Source: Devosia sp. 66-22 (GTDB lineage Bacteria > Pseudomonadota > Alphaproteobacteria > Rhizobiales > Devosiaceae). From it: a stretch of DNA of 64,000 nucleotides. Below are positions 54,110 through 62,046 of this stretch, in pieces. The first letter of the stretch is position 1. Every line of letters starts with the position of its first letter. The position numbers and the translations under genes are program-made. The stretch covers positions 50,199-114,198 of the forward strand of contig MKUZ01000016.1 in the NCBI GenBank assembly GCA_001899065.1, given 5' to 3'. The notes under the pieces are model-generated. The model was not told the DNA's origin, ran no database searches, and saw only the letters and a list, made by a program, of their open reading frames with translations.

Positions 54110-54763
54110 TTACTTCTTGGCCGGAGCGTCCTTGGCGGGCGCGGCGGCAGCCGGAGCGGCGGCGGCTTCGGCCGGGGCGGCAGTGGCCTCCTCGGAGCGC
54201 AGCGCCGACGGCGCGGCGATCGTCGCGATGGTCATATCCTTCTCGTGCGTGCGAACCGACGTGCCCTTGGGCAGCGTGATCGACGAGAGATGGATCGAGT
54301 CGCCGACGTCCTTGCCGGTGAGATCGATGACGATTGCCTCGGGAATGGCGTTGGCCGGGCAGGTCAGATCGAGCGTGTGGTGCACGATGTTGAGCACGCC
54401 GCCCTTCTTGATGCCGGGGCTGGCTTCGTGGTTCTCGAAGTGGACCGCGACCTGCACATGCAGCTTGGTGTTGGGGCCGACGCGCAGGAAGTCGACGTGC
54501 AGCGCCTTGTCCTTGACCGGATCGAGCTGGTAGTCGCGCGGGATCACGCTGTGCTTCTGGCCCTCAACGTCCACTTCGATGACGTGGCTGAGGAAGCCGC
54601 CGGCATAGATGGACTTCATCGCCTCGTTGTACGAGATCGAGATGGGGAGGGGATCTTTCTTGTCGCCATAGATGACGGCCGGAATCCAGCCTTCACGACG
54701 CAGTGCACGAGCGGCCCCCTTGCCCACCCCGCTCCGCGCCTTGGCAACCAGGTTCTTTGCCAT
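54110..54763 (-). CDS. rplY: 50S ribosomal protein L25/general stress protein Ctc
   Basis: A 217-residue long form of L25: 5S-rRNA-binding domain (about 1-95) with GAARALRREGWIPAVIYG and the CTC domain, then an Ala/Pro/Lys tail. It precedes pth. A sigma-70-like promoter sits 89 bases upstream. Long 5' leader suggests possible leader control. Confidence 0.96.
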   Translation of the reverse strand: MAKNLVAKARSGVGKGAARALRREGWIPAVIYGDKKDPLPISISYNEAMKSIYAGGFLSHVIEVDVEGQKHSVIPRDYQLDPVKDKALHVDFLRVGPNTKLHVQVAVHFENHEASPGIKKGGVLNIVHHTLDLTCPANAIPEAIVIDLTGKDVGDSIHLSSITLPKGTSVRTHEKDMTIATIAAPSALRSEEATAAPAEAAAAPAAAAPAKDAPAKK

Positions 54764-54851
54764 GGAACGTATCCTTGGGTTGGTGCCGTCACTTCATCAG
54801 AAATGACAGCGCGCCCGTCCTCCAGGGGTGACAGGCGCTTCATGGCGCGGG

Positions 54852-54880
54852 TCTATAGGGGAAAGGACGGTCCTGGGCAA
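54852..54880 (-). promoter_or_regulatory. Promoter of rplY-pth
   Basis: On the minus strand TTGCCC (54875-54880), a 17-bp spacer and TATAGA (54852-54857) form a good sigma-70 promoter. It predicts a leader of about 80 bases before the rplY ATG. Confidence 0.65.
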
Positions 54881-54967
54881 GTGCGGCTGAATATCCGCTA
54901 AACCCGCTGATTTCCGCCGTTCAGGCGGCGAGGCGCAGCATGGACCATCCAAGCACAGGAGGTTCCC

Positions 54968-55342
54968 ATGCACCTAGCCCATGTTCTCTCCACCGGCCGA
55001 ACCGCCGTCCTCGTCGCGCTCGCGGCCGGCGGACTGCTCGCCAGCGCTTCCGCCGCGCTGGCCGAAATCCGCGAGACGACGATCTCGCAATCGACCTTCG
55101 AGACTCGCTGCCGCCAGATGGGCGGCACGCTCGATACCGGCGGAACTGCCCAGATCAAGATCTGCAAGCTGCCCGGCGGACAGACGGTTGCGTGCGATTT
55201 CTCGACGTCGCCGGCCTATTGCGATGTGTCCCGCATGTCGGCGCCGATCACCGAGATGCTGACCGGCGGACCAAAGGGGTTCACCCAGAATCCCGGCAAG
55301 TCCACACCCAAGGCCGATTCCGGTCCGTCGGCGATGAACTGA
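54968..55342 (+). CDS. Secreted four-cysteine mini-domain protein A
   Basis: A 124-residue protein with signal peptide (cleavage near ALAE, about residue 32) and a compact domain containing four cysteines in the pattern C-x17-C-x9-C-x9-C, with KLPGGQTVACDFS. The tail is Pro/Lys/Ser-rich and probably disordered. AGGAGG stands 5 bases before ATG. It shares the cysteine framework with the protein at 55861. Function unknown. Confidence 0.7.
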   Translation: MHLAHVLSTGRTAVLVALAAGGLLASASAALAEIRETTISQSTFETRCRQMGGTLDTGGTAQIKICKLPGGQTVACDFSTSPAYCDVSRMSAPITEMLTGGPKGFTQNPGKSTPKADSGPSAMN

Positions 55343-55345
55343 CGC

Positions 55346-55735
55346 TCAGCCTGGGGGCGCGTAGCCCCTGGGTGCTTCCATCATCAGGCCGATGAGATGG
55401 CCGTCCGGATCGCGGATGAAGGCCATCCACAGATCGTGGTCGGGCATGGGGGCGACGAGGTGCGGGGCGCTCTCGATGGCGACGCCCTTGCCGGCGAGAT
55501 CGGCCGCGGCCCGCAGCAGATCGGCGACGCGGAAGTAAATGGCGCCCTGCGCCACTGCGACAGCCTCGCCGTGCTCGGGCGGGGAGAGCATCAGCCGAAT
55601 GCCGGCGCAGTCGAAGAAGACGAGATCGCCGTAGCGGTAGAGTTTCCTGAGGCCGAGGGTCGTTTCGTAGAACGCCTCGGAGCGGTCGGCATTGCTGACG
55701 GCGAGGGCGATCTGGCCGATCTGATTGAGGGGCAT
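55346..55735 (-). CDS. VOC-superfamily (glyoxalase/bleomycin resistance-like) protein
   Basis: A 129-residue vicinal-oxygen-chelate protein with two beta-alpha-beta-beta-beta units: IGQIALAVSNADRSEAFYE at the start, FDCAGIRLMLS, and AFIRDPDGHLIGLM at the end. Conserved metal positions are present only in part, so substrate class is open. GGAGG precedes the ATG. It lies between the two four-cysteine secreted proteins, on the opposite strand. Confidence 0.85.
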   Translation of the reverse strand: MPLNQIGQIALAVSNADRSEAFYETTLGLRKLYRYGDLVFFDCAGIRLMLSPPEHGEAVAVAQGAIYFRVADLLRAAADLAGKGVAIESAPHLVAPMPDHDLWMAFIRDPDGHLIGLMMEAPRGYAPPG

Positions 55736-55860
55736 CGCGCAGTCCTCCGGCAACCCATCAGCCTGAACCTCGCATAAACGGCCCGTGCGGCGCAGCTTCA
55801 GGCGGAGCGGGGCAGGGTTGGCTCAGCGTCAAGTCAACCCATCAGCAGCAGGATTTCAAG

Positions 55861-56352
55861 ATGCTCCGTTCCCTCCTCGCCACCGCTCTCGTTGCAACCG
55901 CGCTCGCTCTGGGCGCGCCGGGCGCCGCGCTCGCCGATGAGCAGGACCGCTTCGAAGCGATCTGCAAGGCTGCCGGCCTCGAGGTGGTGGACGGCAAGTG
56001 CGTCTATCCCGATGGCAGCGAATTGAGCTGCAGCTTCAGCGGCGACGCCTATGTCTGCTACCGCAGCGAGCCCAAGCCGACGCTGGGGCTGCTCGGCAAG
56101 CTCGCCGACGTTCCCAAGGTCATCGTCACCACTCCGGTCCACCCGGGGCCGGTCGAGACCGGCAAGGGCAAGCTGAAGCTCAAGATTGGCGCCGCTACGG
56201 CCAAGCTCAGCGACACGATCGAGGCCCCCTCGGAGCGGTCGATCAAGCGGTTCGACGCGAGCGTGACCAAGACCGATGTGTTCGATGCACCCGCGATGCG
56301 GACCGAGGCGCCTGTGATGGCCCCGGTGGCGAAGCTCAAATCGTTCAACTGA
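55861..56352 (+). CDS. Secreted four-cysteine mini-domain protein B
   Basis: A 163-residue protein with signal peptide (ending ALADEQ) and a domain with four cysteines, FEAICKAAGLEVVDGKC, PDGSELSCSFSGDAYVC. This aligns with protein A across FE-x2-C, C-x3-P-x-G, C-x-FS and a last Cys. A long Lys/Ala/Val-rich tail follows and ends AKLKSFN. Function unknown. The same reading frame continues open for 36 codons past the TGA. Confidence 0.7.
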   Translation: MLRSLLATALVATALALGAPGAALADEQDRFEAICKAAGLEVVDGKCVYPDGSELSCSFSGDAYVCYRSEPKPTLGLLGKLADVPKVIVTTPVHPGPVETGKGKLKLKIGAATAKLSDTIEAPSERSIKRFDASVTKTDVFDAPAMRTEAPVMAPVAKLKSFN

Positions 56353-56463
56353 CCTTGGTCGCCGACGCCGAGCGAGAGCTTTGCCAGCAGGAGCATGGAT
56401 GCAGCGCCGAGCGCCAAGCTCGAATTCTCGGCGAAGGCGTCGAGCTTCAAGCTCGCGAACTGA
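56353..56463 (+). other. In-frame tail-like sequence after protein B stop
   Basis: Directly after the TGA of protein B the frame stays open for 36 codons and then stops. Its last 22 codons begin with an ATG preceded by AGGAGC and encode MDAAPSAKLEFSAKASSFKL plus two residues, echoing the AKLKSFN tail of protein B. It is either a decayed longer C-terminus, a read-through extension or a tiny gene. Confidence 0.3.
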
Positions 56464-56466
56464 GCG

Positions 56467-57723
56467 TCAGCCGTCCCGCAGGGCGGCGATGCGGGCGTGA
56501 AGATAAACGCGGACCGCTGGGTCGGCGGTGAGGCCGATGGCGGCGGTGAGGGCGGCGATGGCGCCCTCCTTGTCGCCGGCGCGGCCGCGCAGGTGACCGA
56601 TGGCGGCCCAATAGGGCTGATAGCTCTGCATCCGCCTGTCACCGTCGAGGATGTCGACCGCCAAGAGTGCGGCGGCGGGACCATCGCGCTCGGCGAGGGC
56701 GACCGCGCGGTTGAGGACGACGACCGGCGAATGGGTCCGGGCAAGCAGGTGATCGTAGAGCGCGACGATGGCGCGCCAATTGTCCTGACCGGCGAGGCGG
56801 CGCGCGGTGTGGGCGGATTGAATGGCGGCCTCGAGCTGGTAGCGGCCGGTGGGGCCGGCCCGGTTGGCCTCGCGGAGCAGCGCCTCGGCCAGGCGGATCG
56901 ATGAATCGTCCCAGAGACTTGTGTCCTGCTGTTCGAGTGGCACGTAAGCGCCGGTAGCGTCGCGGCGGGCGGCACGGCGGGACTCGGCATAGAGCATGAG
57001 TGCCAGCATGCCCTTGGCCTCGGGTTCAGCGGGCAGCAGCGAGACGATGAGGCGGCCGAGCCAGAGGGCTTCGTCGGCCATGGCCGGGACGACCTCGTCC
57101 CCGATCTCGGACCAGCCCTTGGTGAAGGCAGCGTAGACGGCATCGAGCACCGCCTCGAGACGCTCCGGCAGATCCTCGGGGTCGGGGATGGCGAAGGGGA
57201 TGCCGGCGTCCTTGATGCGCGCCTTGGCGCGGACGAGCCGCTGGCCCATCGTGGCGGGCGGGATGAGGAAGGCCGCCGAGATGTCCTCGGCGGTCATGCC
57301 GAGGATCGTCTGGAGGATGAGGGGCGCGCGCATGCCGCGTTCGATGGCGGGATGGGCGCAGGCGAACATCAGAGCGAGGCGGCGGTCGGGGATGGCATCG
57401 GGCGCCTGGGAGGCGTCCTCGATCTCGTCGGCGATGAGCTTCACATGAACCTCCCCGGCCGTGCGGGTCTGCCGCCGGCGAATGGCGTCGGTCTGGCGCC
57501 GGCGTGCGACGGTGAGCAGCCAGGCGTCGGGATTGTCGGGCACGCCGTCGACCGGCCACATGCGCAGCGCCGCGGCGAACGCCTCGCCCAGCGCGTCCTC
57601 GGCGCCCGCCACGTCGCGTGTGCGGGCGGCGAGGAAGGCGACGAGGCGGCCGTAGCTTTCGCGCGCGACACGCGCGGCGGCGCGCTCCGCCGATTGCTGC
57701 GCCGCCGCGCCGCTGTCGCTCAC
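56467..57723 (-). CDS. ECF sigma factor, ECF42 type with C-terminal TPR-like extension
   Basis: A 418-residue sigma factor. Sigma-2 region (about 22-85, with RLVAFLAARTRDVAGAEDALGEAFAAAL) and sigma-4 region (about 120-175, ILGMTAEDISAAFLIPPATMGQRLVRAKARIKD) are followed by a long DUF6596/TPR-like tail ending RMQSYQPYWAAIGHLRG and later repeats. ECF42 members lack a classical anti-sigma factor, use this tail for control and are linked to DGPF (YCII) genes, as here. The GTG start overlaps the YCII stop (GTGA). Confidence 0.92.
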   Translation of the reverse strand: MSDSGAAAQQSAERAAARVARESYGRLVAFLAARTRDVAGAEDALGEAFAAALRMWPVDGVPDNPDAWLLTVARRRQTDAIRRRQTRTAGEVHVKLIADEIEDASQAPDAIPDRRLALMFACAHPAIERGMRAPLILQTILGMTAEDISAAFLIPPATMGQRLVRAKARIKDAGIPFAIPDPEDLPERLEAVLDAVYAAFTKGWSEIGDEVVPAMADEALWLGRLIVSLLPAEPEAKGMLALMLYAESRRAARRDATGAYVPLEQQDTSLWDDSSIRLAEALLREANRAGPTGRYQLEAAIQSAHTARRLAGQDNWRAIVALYDHLLARTHSPVVVLNRAVALAERDGPAAALLAVDILDGDRRMQSYQPYWAAIGHLRGRAGDKEGAIAALTAAIGLTADPAVRVYLHARIAALRDG

Positions 57724-58061
57724 TTCCAGTCGCCCTTGGGCACGTGGACGGGGCGGATTTCGATCGCGCCGAAGCGGGACGCGGGGCAGCGCTTCGCCCA
57801 GGCGACGGCTTCCTCGAGGTCGGTCGCCTCGACGAAGAAGTAGCCCGCAAACTGCTCCTTGGTGTCGGCGTAGGGGCCGTCGAGGACATCGGAACTGCGC
57901 ACCACGGTGCCTTCCGGCGCCGGCTCGAGGCGTTCGCCGGGGCTCGCGCCATCGGCCTTGGCGAGGGCTTCGTTGAAGGCGGCCCAGTCGGCCCACAGCG
58001 CCTTCTGGTCGGCGCCTTCCATCTTGGCGTCGTCGTGGTGGATCAGCATCATGTAGCGCAT
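57720..58061 (-). CDS. YCII/DGPF-domain protein 1
   Basis: A 113-residue ferredoxin-like YCII protein, MRYMMLIHHDDAKMEG, with the DGPYADTKEQFAGYFFVE motif that names the DGPF group and AWAKRCPASRFGAIEIRPVH. Members may be small enzymes or ligand-binding partners; function is unknown. Co-transcribed with the sigma factor through a four-base overlap. Confidence 0.9.
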   Translation of the reverse strand: MRYMMLIHHDDAKMEGADQKALWADWAAFNEALAKADGASPGERLEPAPEGTVVRSSDVLDGPYADTKEQFAGYFFVEATDLEEAVAWAKRCPASRFGAIEIRPVHVPKGDWK

Positions 58062-58108
58062 CGGAGTCTCCTGTTTGTGGCCGGAGCATAAGGTCCGGAT
58101 GCTGCGAT

Positions 58109-58135
58109 GACGCGCGGGGCCCGACCATTTCGACC
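58109..58135 (-). promoter_or_regulatory. ECF42-like promoter of YCII 1 and sigma factor
   Basis: On the minus strand GGTCGA (58130-58135), 17 bp, CGTC (58109-58112), 47 bases before the ATG. It matches the ECF42 TGTCGA/CG[A/T]C pattern with one -35 mismatch. Position agrees with the two sister promoters. It implies that the sigma factor drives its own operon. Confidence 0.6.
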
Positions 58136-58156
58136 GGGACCCGCGGACAGGCGCAT

Positions 58157-58513
58157 TTATTCGCGGCGCGTCGGCCAGACCGGACGGACCTCGATGGTGC
58201 CGAACTGCGCCGCCGGGCACTTCTTGGCCCAGTCGATCGCTTCGTCGAGGCTGGGGACGTCGATGATGTAGAAGCCGCCGAGCTGCTCCTGCGTCTCGGT
58301 GTAGGGGCCGTCGAGCACCACGGCTTTCTTGTCGCGGACGCGGACCGAGGTGGTGGCGGAGGTCGGCCGCAGGCGCTCGCCGCCGCGGATCGCACCGGCC
58401 TTGGCCAGCGCGGCGTTGTAGGCCGCGTAGTCGGCGCTCATGCCGGTGTCGTCGACCTCGGTGGCGGCGTTCATCAGCTTCTCGTCGCCCATGATGAGCA
58501 GCATGTATTGCAT
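58157..58513 (-). CDS. YCII/DGPF-domain protein 2
   Basis: A 118-residue YCII protein, MQYMLLIMGDEKLMNAATEV, with DGPYTETQEQLGGFYIIDV and WAKKCPAAQFGTIEVRPVW. About as diverged from protein 1 as from protein 3, so the triplication is old or arose from transfer. Its own ECF42-like promoter lies upstream. Confidence 0.9.
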   Translation of the reverse strand: MQYMLLIMGDEKLMNAATEVDDTGMSADYAAYNAALAKAGAIRGGERLRPTSATTSVRVRDKKAVVLDGPYTETQEQLGGFYIIDVPSLDEAIDWAKKCPAAQFGTIEVRPVWPTRRE

Positions 58514-58561
58514 TGTCGTCTCCTGTCTGGCGCCGCGGGCACCACGCCCCGGCACGACAAT

Positions 58562-58588
58562 GACGGGAGTCTGCGAAAGACTTCTACA
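58562..58588 (-). promoter_or_regulatory. ECF42-like promoter of YCII 2
   Basis: On the minus strand TGTAGA (58583-58588), 17 bp, CGTC (58562-58565), 48 bases before the ATG. One mismatch from TGTCGA in the -35 element. Confidence 0.65.
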
Positions 58589-58626
58589 TTTCGCGATGTG
58601 GATTTTTCCGCAGGACGGCGTCGGGC

Positions 58627-58974
58627 TCAGTGCTGGACTTCGCGGATCTCGATGTGGCCCCAGAGGGCGGCCGGGCATCGGGCGGCCCAGGCCTGCGCCG
58701 CGTCCATGTCGGCGGCCCTGATGAGGTAGTAACCGCCGAGCTGTTCCTGTGTGTCGGCATAGGGGCCGGCATGGACCTGCAGCTCGTCCTTGTTGGCGTG
58801 GATGGTGCGGGCATCGCGGCTGCGGCCGAGCCCGGCCGTCGAGACGAAGGCATCGGCCTTCCCAAGGGCGTCGGAATACTCGCCCATCTTGCGCATCCAC
58901 ATCGCCGTGTCTTCGGGCGTCAGCGCCTCGCCACCGGCCTCGTTGGCATAGAGCAGCAGCATGTAGGTCTTCAT
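58627..58974 (-). CDS. YCII-domain protein 3
   Basis: A 115-residue YCII protein, MKTYMLLLYANEAGGEALTP, in which the DGPF-like motif reads HAGPYADTQEQLGGYYLIRA (Asp replaced by Ala). WAARCPAALWGHIEIREV ends the fold. GAGGAT precedes the ATG. The lost aspartate may mean altered or no catalysis. It heads the cluster. Confidence 0.9.
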   Translation of the reverse strand: MKTYMLLLYANEAGGEALTPEDTAMWMRKMGEYSDALGKADAFVSTAGLGRSRDARTIHANKDELQVHAGPYADTQEQLGGYYLIRAADMDAAQAWAARCPAALWGHIEIREVQH

Positions 58975-59019
58975 GATCGCATCCTCGTTTCGCGAGCGGC
59001 ACAGCCGCCTCGTGATGAT

Positions 59020-59046
59020 GTCGCGCGAGGATGGCGGATTTCGACA
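59020..59046 (-). promoter_or_regulatory. ECF42-like promoter of YCII 3
   Basis: On the minus strand TGTCGA (59041-59046), 17 bp, CGAC (59020-59023), 46 bases before the ATG. It matches the ECF42 motif exactly. Confidence 0.75.
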
Positions 59047-59096
59047 GGCGAGGGGAGAGTTTGCGCGGCAAGCCGCCGGCCCCCTCCCGCGGCGGA

Positions 59097-60029
59097 TCAG
59101 TCGAACAGGCTGCTGACGCTCTGCTCGCTGGCGGTGCGGGCGATGGCTTCGCCGATCAGCGGGGCGATGGACATGCGACGGATGTTGGCGACGGCGGCGA
59201 CCTCGGGACGGGCCTCGATGCTGTCGGAGACGACAAGTTCCTTGAGCTTGCTGCCCGCAACCTTCACCGGTGCCTGGTCGGACAGCACGCCATGGGTGAT
59301 GTAGGCCGAGACATTGCGGGCACCGGCCTTGATGAGGGCTTCGGCGGCGTTCACCAGCGTGCCGCCCGAGTCGACGATGTCGTCGATGAGGATGCAGTCG
59401 TGACCGGCGACGTCGCCGATGATGTTCATGACTTCCGAGACACCGGCCTTGGGGCGGCGCTTGTCGACGATGGCGAGATTGATGCCCAGACGCTGCGCGA
59501 CGTAACGGGCGCGCACCACGCCGCCGACGTCGGGGGAGACCATGATGGTGTTGGAGATGTCATACTTCTCGCGGATGTCGCGGGCGATGACGGGGGCCGA
59601 GCTCAGATTGTCGGTGGGGATATCGAAGAAGCCCTGGATCTGCGCGGCGTGGAGATCGAGCGTGAGGACGCGGTTGGCGCCGGCGACGGTGATGAGGTTG
59701 GCGACGAGCTTGGCCGAGATGGGCGTGCGCGGGGCGGATTTGCGGTCCTGCCGGGCGTAGCCGAAATAAGGGAGCACCGCGGTGATGCGGCGGGCCGACG
59801 AACGGCGCAGCGCGTCGATGACGATCAGCAGCTCCATCAGATTGTCGTTGGCAGGGTAGGACGTCGACTGCAGGACGAAGACGTCTTCGCCGCGCACGTT
59901 CTCGTGCACCTCGACGAACACTTCCTTGTCGGCGAAGCGCTTGACGGTGCAGTCGGTGAGGGGGAGTTCGAGGTAGTCGGCGACAGCCAGCGCCAGGGCC
60001 CGGTTCGAGTTGCCGGTGACCAGTTTCAT
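59097..60029 (-). CDS. prs: Ribose-phosphate pyrophosphokinase
   Basis: A 310-residue PRPP synthetase (ribose-5-phosphate and ATP to PRPP). [17 protein letters not shown] at the start, the flexible loop [27 protein letters not shown], and the PRPP-binding [14 protein letters not shown]. The start at MKLVTG gives the standard length. Supplies PRPP for nucleotide synthesis and for apt. Confidence 0.97.
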   Translation of the reverse strand: MKLVTGNSNRALALAVADYLELPLTDCTVKRFADKEVFVEVHENVRGEDVFVLQSTSYPANDNLMELLIVIDALRRSSARRITAVLPYFGYARQDRKSAPRTPISAKLVANLITVAGANRVLTLDLHAAQIQGFFDIPTDNLSSAPVIARDIREKYDISNTIMVSPDVGGVVRARYVAQRLGINLAIVDKRRPKAGVSEVMNIIGDVAGHDCILIDDIVDSGGTLVNAAEALIKAGARNVSAYITHGVLSDQAPVKVAGSKLKELVVSDSIEARPEVAAVANIRRMSIAPLIGEAIARTASEQSVSSLFD

Positions 60030-60196
60030 GGTGCGCGCCCCGTGCCTAGGAGAATTTGGCGGCTCTTTAGCCCGCGAATCCGCCAGGCGCAATGCGCCAA
60101 ATGACGGAGTGACGAATGTCCAGCATTAGCGTCACCAAGGGCTGAAGCCGACCGATATCCCCGCCCGCGCGGGGATATGCGGCGCGCGATGTGCCC

Positions 60197-60970
60197 TCAG
60201 CGCAGGCCGATGACGGCGATCTGGCGGCCGGTGGTGATGCCGTGATGGGTGGCGTAGCGATGCGAGAAGTACTTCGTGGGGTTGGCGTAGGTGCAGATGC
60301 CGAGGTCGCCGACGAGGCCGACTCCCGCGCCGAAGAGCTGTTCGGCAAGGAGGCCCGGGATGTCGAAATGCTCGCGCTCCTTGCCCTCGGGGACGCTCAC
60401 ATGGCCGGCGGCGGCGCGGTCGAGGGCGACGATCTGGGCCGCGGTGTCGGGGCCGACTTCGTAATTGGCTGCCGAGATGGTGGGACCGATGGCGGCGCGG
60501 ATGCGGGCCGGGTCGGCGCCGAGCGCGACCATGCCCATGACGGTGGCATAGAGGATGCCGCCGGCGGCGCCCTTCCAGCCGGCATGAGCGGCGCCGATAA
60601 CTCCGGCCTCGGGATCGGCGAGGAGGACCGGCGAGCAGTCGGCGCCCAGGATGCCCAAGAGCAGGTCGTCGCGATTGGTGACCATCGCGTCGGCCTCGAT
60701 AGCGACGGTGCGGTCGGGGCGCTCGGTGAGGGTGACGACGGTGGTCGAATGGACCTGGCGGAAGACGACGAGGTCCTTGACGTCATAGCCGCCCATGGCG
60801 TTGGCGGCGCTGGCGCGGTTGGACACCACGAGGTCGGGATTGTCGCCCTGATTGATGCCCATATTGTTGCCGGCGAGGTCGCCCTTGGAGCGCCCGCCCT
60901 CTCGGCCGAAGAAGCCGTGGCGGATGCCCGGGACGTCGAGAACCTTGCTGACGATGTAGGGCGCGCTCAT
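60197..60970 (-). CDS. pgeF: Multicopper-polyphenol-oxidoreductase-like purine nucleoside phosphorylase (YfiH/PgeF)
   Basis: A 257-residue YfiH-family protein. Zinc ligands are in FRQVHST, LGADCSPVLL and AAHAGWKG. Members phosphorolyse or deaminate adenosine and inosine and have been proposed to edit peptidoglycan precursors. CTYANPTKYFSHR near the C-terminus is typical. Overlaps the midA-like gene (ATGA). Confidence 0.93.
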   Translation of the reverse strand: MSAPYIVSKVLDVPGIRHGFFGREGGRSKGDLAGNNMGINQGDNPDLVVSNRASAANAMGGYDVKDLVVFRQVHSTTVVTLTERPDRTVAIEADAMVTNRDDLLLGILGADCSPVLLADPEAGVIGAAHAGWKGAAGGILYATVMGMVALGADPARIRAAIGPTISAANYEVGPDTAAQIVALDRAAAGHVSVPEGKEREHFDIPGLLAEQLFGAGVGLVGDLGICTYANPTKYFSHRYATHHGITTGRQIAVIGLR

Positions 60971-62046
60971 CAGAACCCCGCAGGCTTGAGGCCGGGCGAG
61001 TGGGCGCACAGCACCTTGAACAGCGTGCCCATCTGTTCGGGCGAGGTGAGCCGTTCGACGGCGCGGGCGATGTTGCCGGCTTCGTTCGGGTTGGCACGGG
61101 CGAGAGCCTTGGCGCGCTCGCCGATGCCGAGCCTGAGCAGCCAGTCGCCCTGATCGGCAAGGCGCGGTACGGCGAGGCCGGTGGACTTCGCGGCCGCGGC
61201 GAGGACCTCGAAATTCACATGCGAGGAGATGTCGGCTTCGCCTGGGGCGTCGAGCGGATCGGCGAAGGCGTGATCCTTGACGGCCTGCAGGGTCTCGCCG
61301 GTCTGTGTCGCGCCATAGCCGTAGTCGATGGCGAGGATGGCGCCGCCCTGGACGGAGACCTTGCGGGCGATGCGCTGCATGGCATCGGCCGCGGCGGCGG
61401 AGAGCTCGAGCACTTCGCCGGGGAAGGCGCCGTGGACCGCTTCGGGGGCGGCGGATTCGGAGATGGGCGTGGGCGACAGGCCGAAGCTCCGCAAATTGTC
61501 CTTGAGGCCGACGAGGCGCTCGTGCCAGCCATCGTCGGTCTTGATGAACTGCTTGATGGGCAGGGCGTCGAAGAACTCGTTGGCGACAACGAAGATGGGG
61601 TCGTCGCTGACGGCGTCGATGTCGCTCGACCAGTAGGGCGAGTAAGCGCCGAGGCGCTTCTCCTGCTCGCCCTTTAGAAGAGCGTTCGACTCGAAGAGCT
61701 GGAGGTGCAACGCGTTTTCGAATCCGTCGGCCTTGCTGGCGGCGCGCAGCGCGTCCTGCATCAGCGTGCCGCGGCCGGGGCCGAGCTCGAGCAAAGTGAA
61801 GCTCGTGGGCTGGCCCATCTGCTGCCACAGATTGACGAAGAAGAAGCCGATGAGCTCGCCGAACATCTGGCTGATCTCGGGCGCGGTGATGAAGTCGCCG
61901 GCGGCGCCGATGGGACGACCGGCGGTGTAGTAGCCGTGGCGCGGATGCGACAGGCACAGGGCCATATAGGTCGCGAGCGACATCGGGCCGGTTTCGCGGA
62001 TCTGCGTATCGATCTGTTCGGCGAGGGTGAGGGAGGTCTTAGCCAC
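60970..62046 (-). CDS. MidA/NDUFAF7-family SAM-dependent methyltransferase
   Basis: A 358-residue DUF185 protein. SAM-binding LLELGPGRGTLMQDALRAA, the head region GPMSLATYMALCLSHPRHGYY, and VVANEFFDALPIKQF are diagnostic. The eukaryotic homologue methylates an arginine of complex I subunit NDUFS2; a parallel role in bacteria is assumed. GTG start; overlaps lgt by 8 bases. Confidence 0.9.
   Translation of the reverse strand: MAKTSLTLAEQIDTQIRETGPMSLATYMALCLSHPRHGYYTAGRPIGAAGDFITAPEISQMFGELIGFFFVNLWQQMGQPTSFTLLELGPGRGTLMQDALRAASKADGFENALHLQLFESNALLKGEQEKRLGAYSPYWSSDIDAVSDDPIFVVANEFFDALPIKQFIKTDDGWHERLVGLKDNLRSFGLSPTPISESAAPEAVHGAFPGEVLELSAAAADAMQRIARKVSVQGGAILAIDYGYGATQTGETLQAVKDHAFADPLDAPGEADISSHVNFEVLAAAAKSTGLAVPRLADQGDWLLRLGIGERAKALARANPNEAGNIARAVERLTSPEQMGTLFKVLCAHSPGLKPAGF

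Noticed and set aside
57724..58395. N-terminal extension of the sigma factor frame across the YCII genes
   Set aside because: The upstream part reads over YCII 1 and 2 in another frame and has no sigma character; the GTG at 57723 overlapping the YCII stop gives a normal ECF start.
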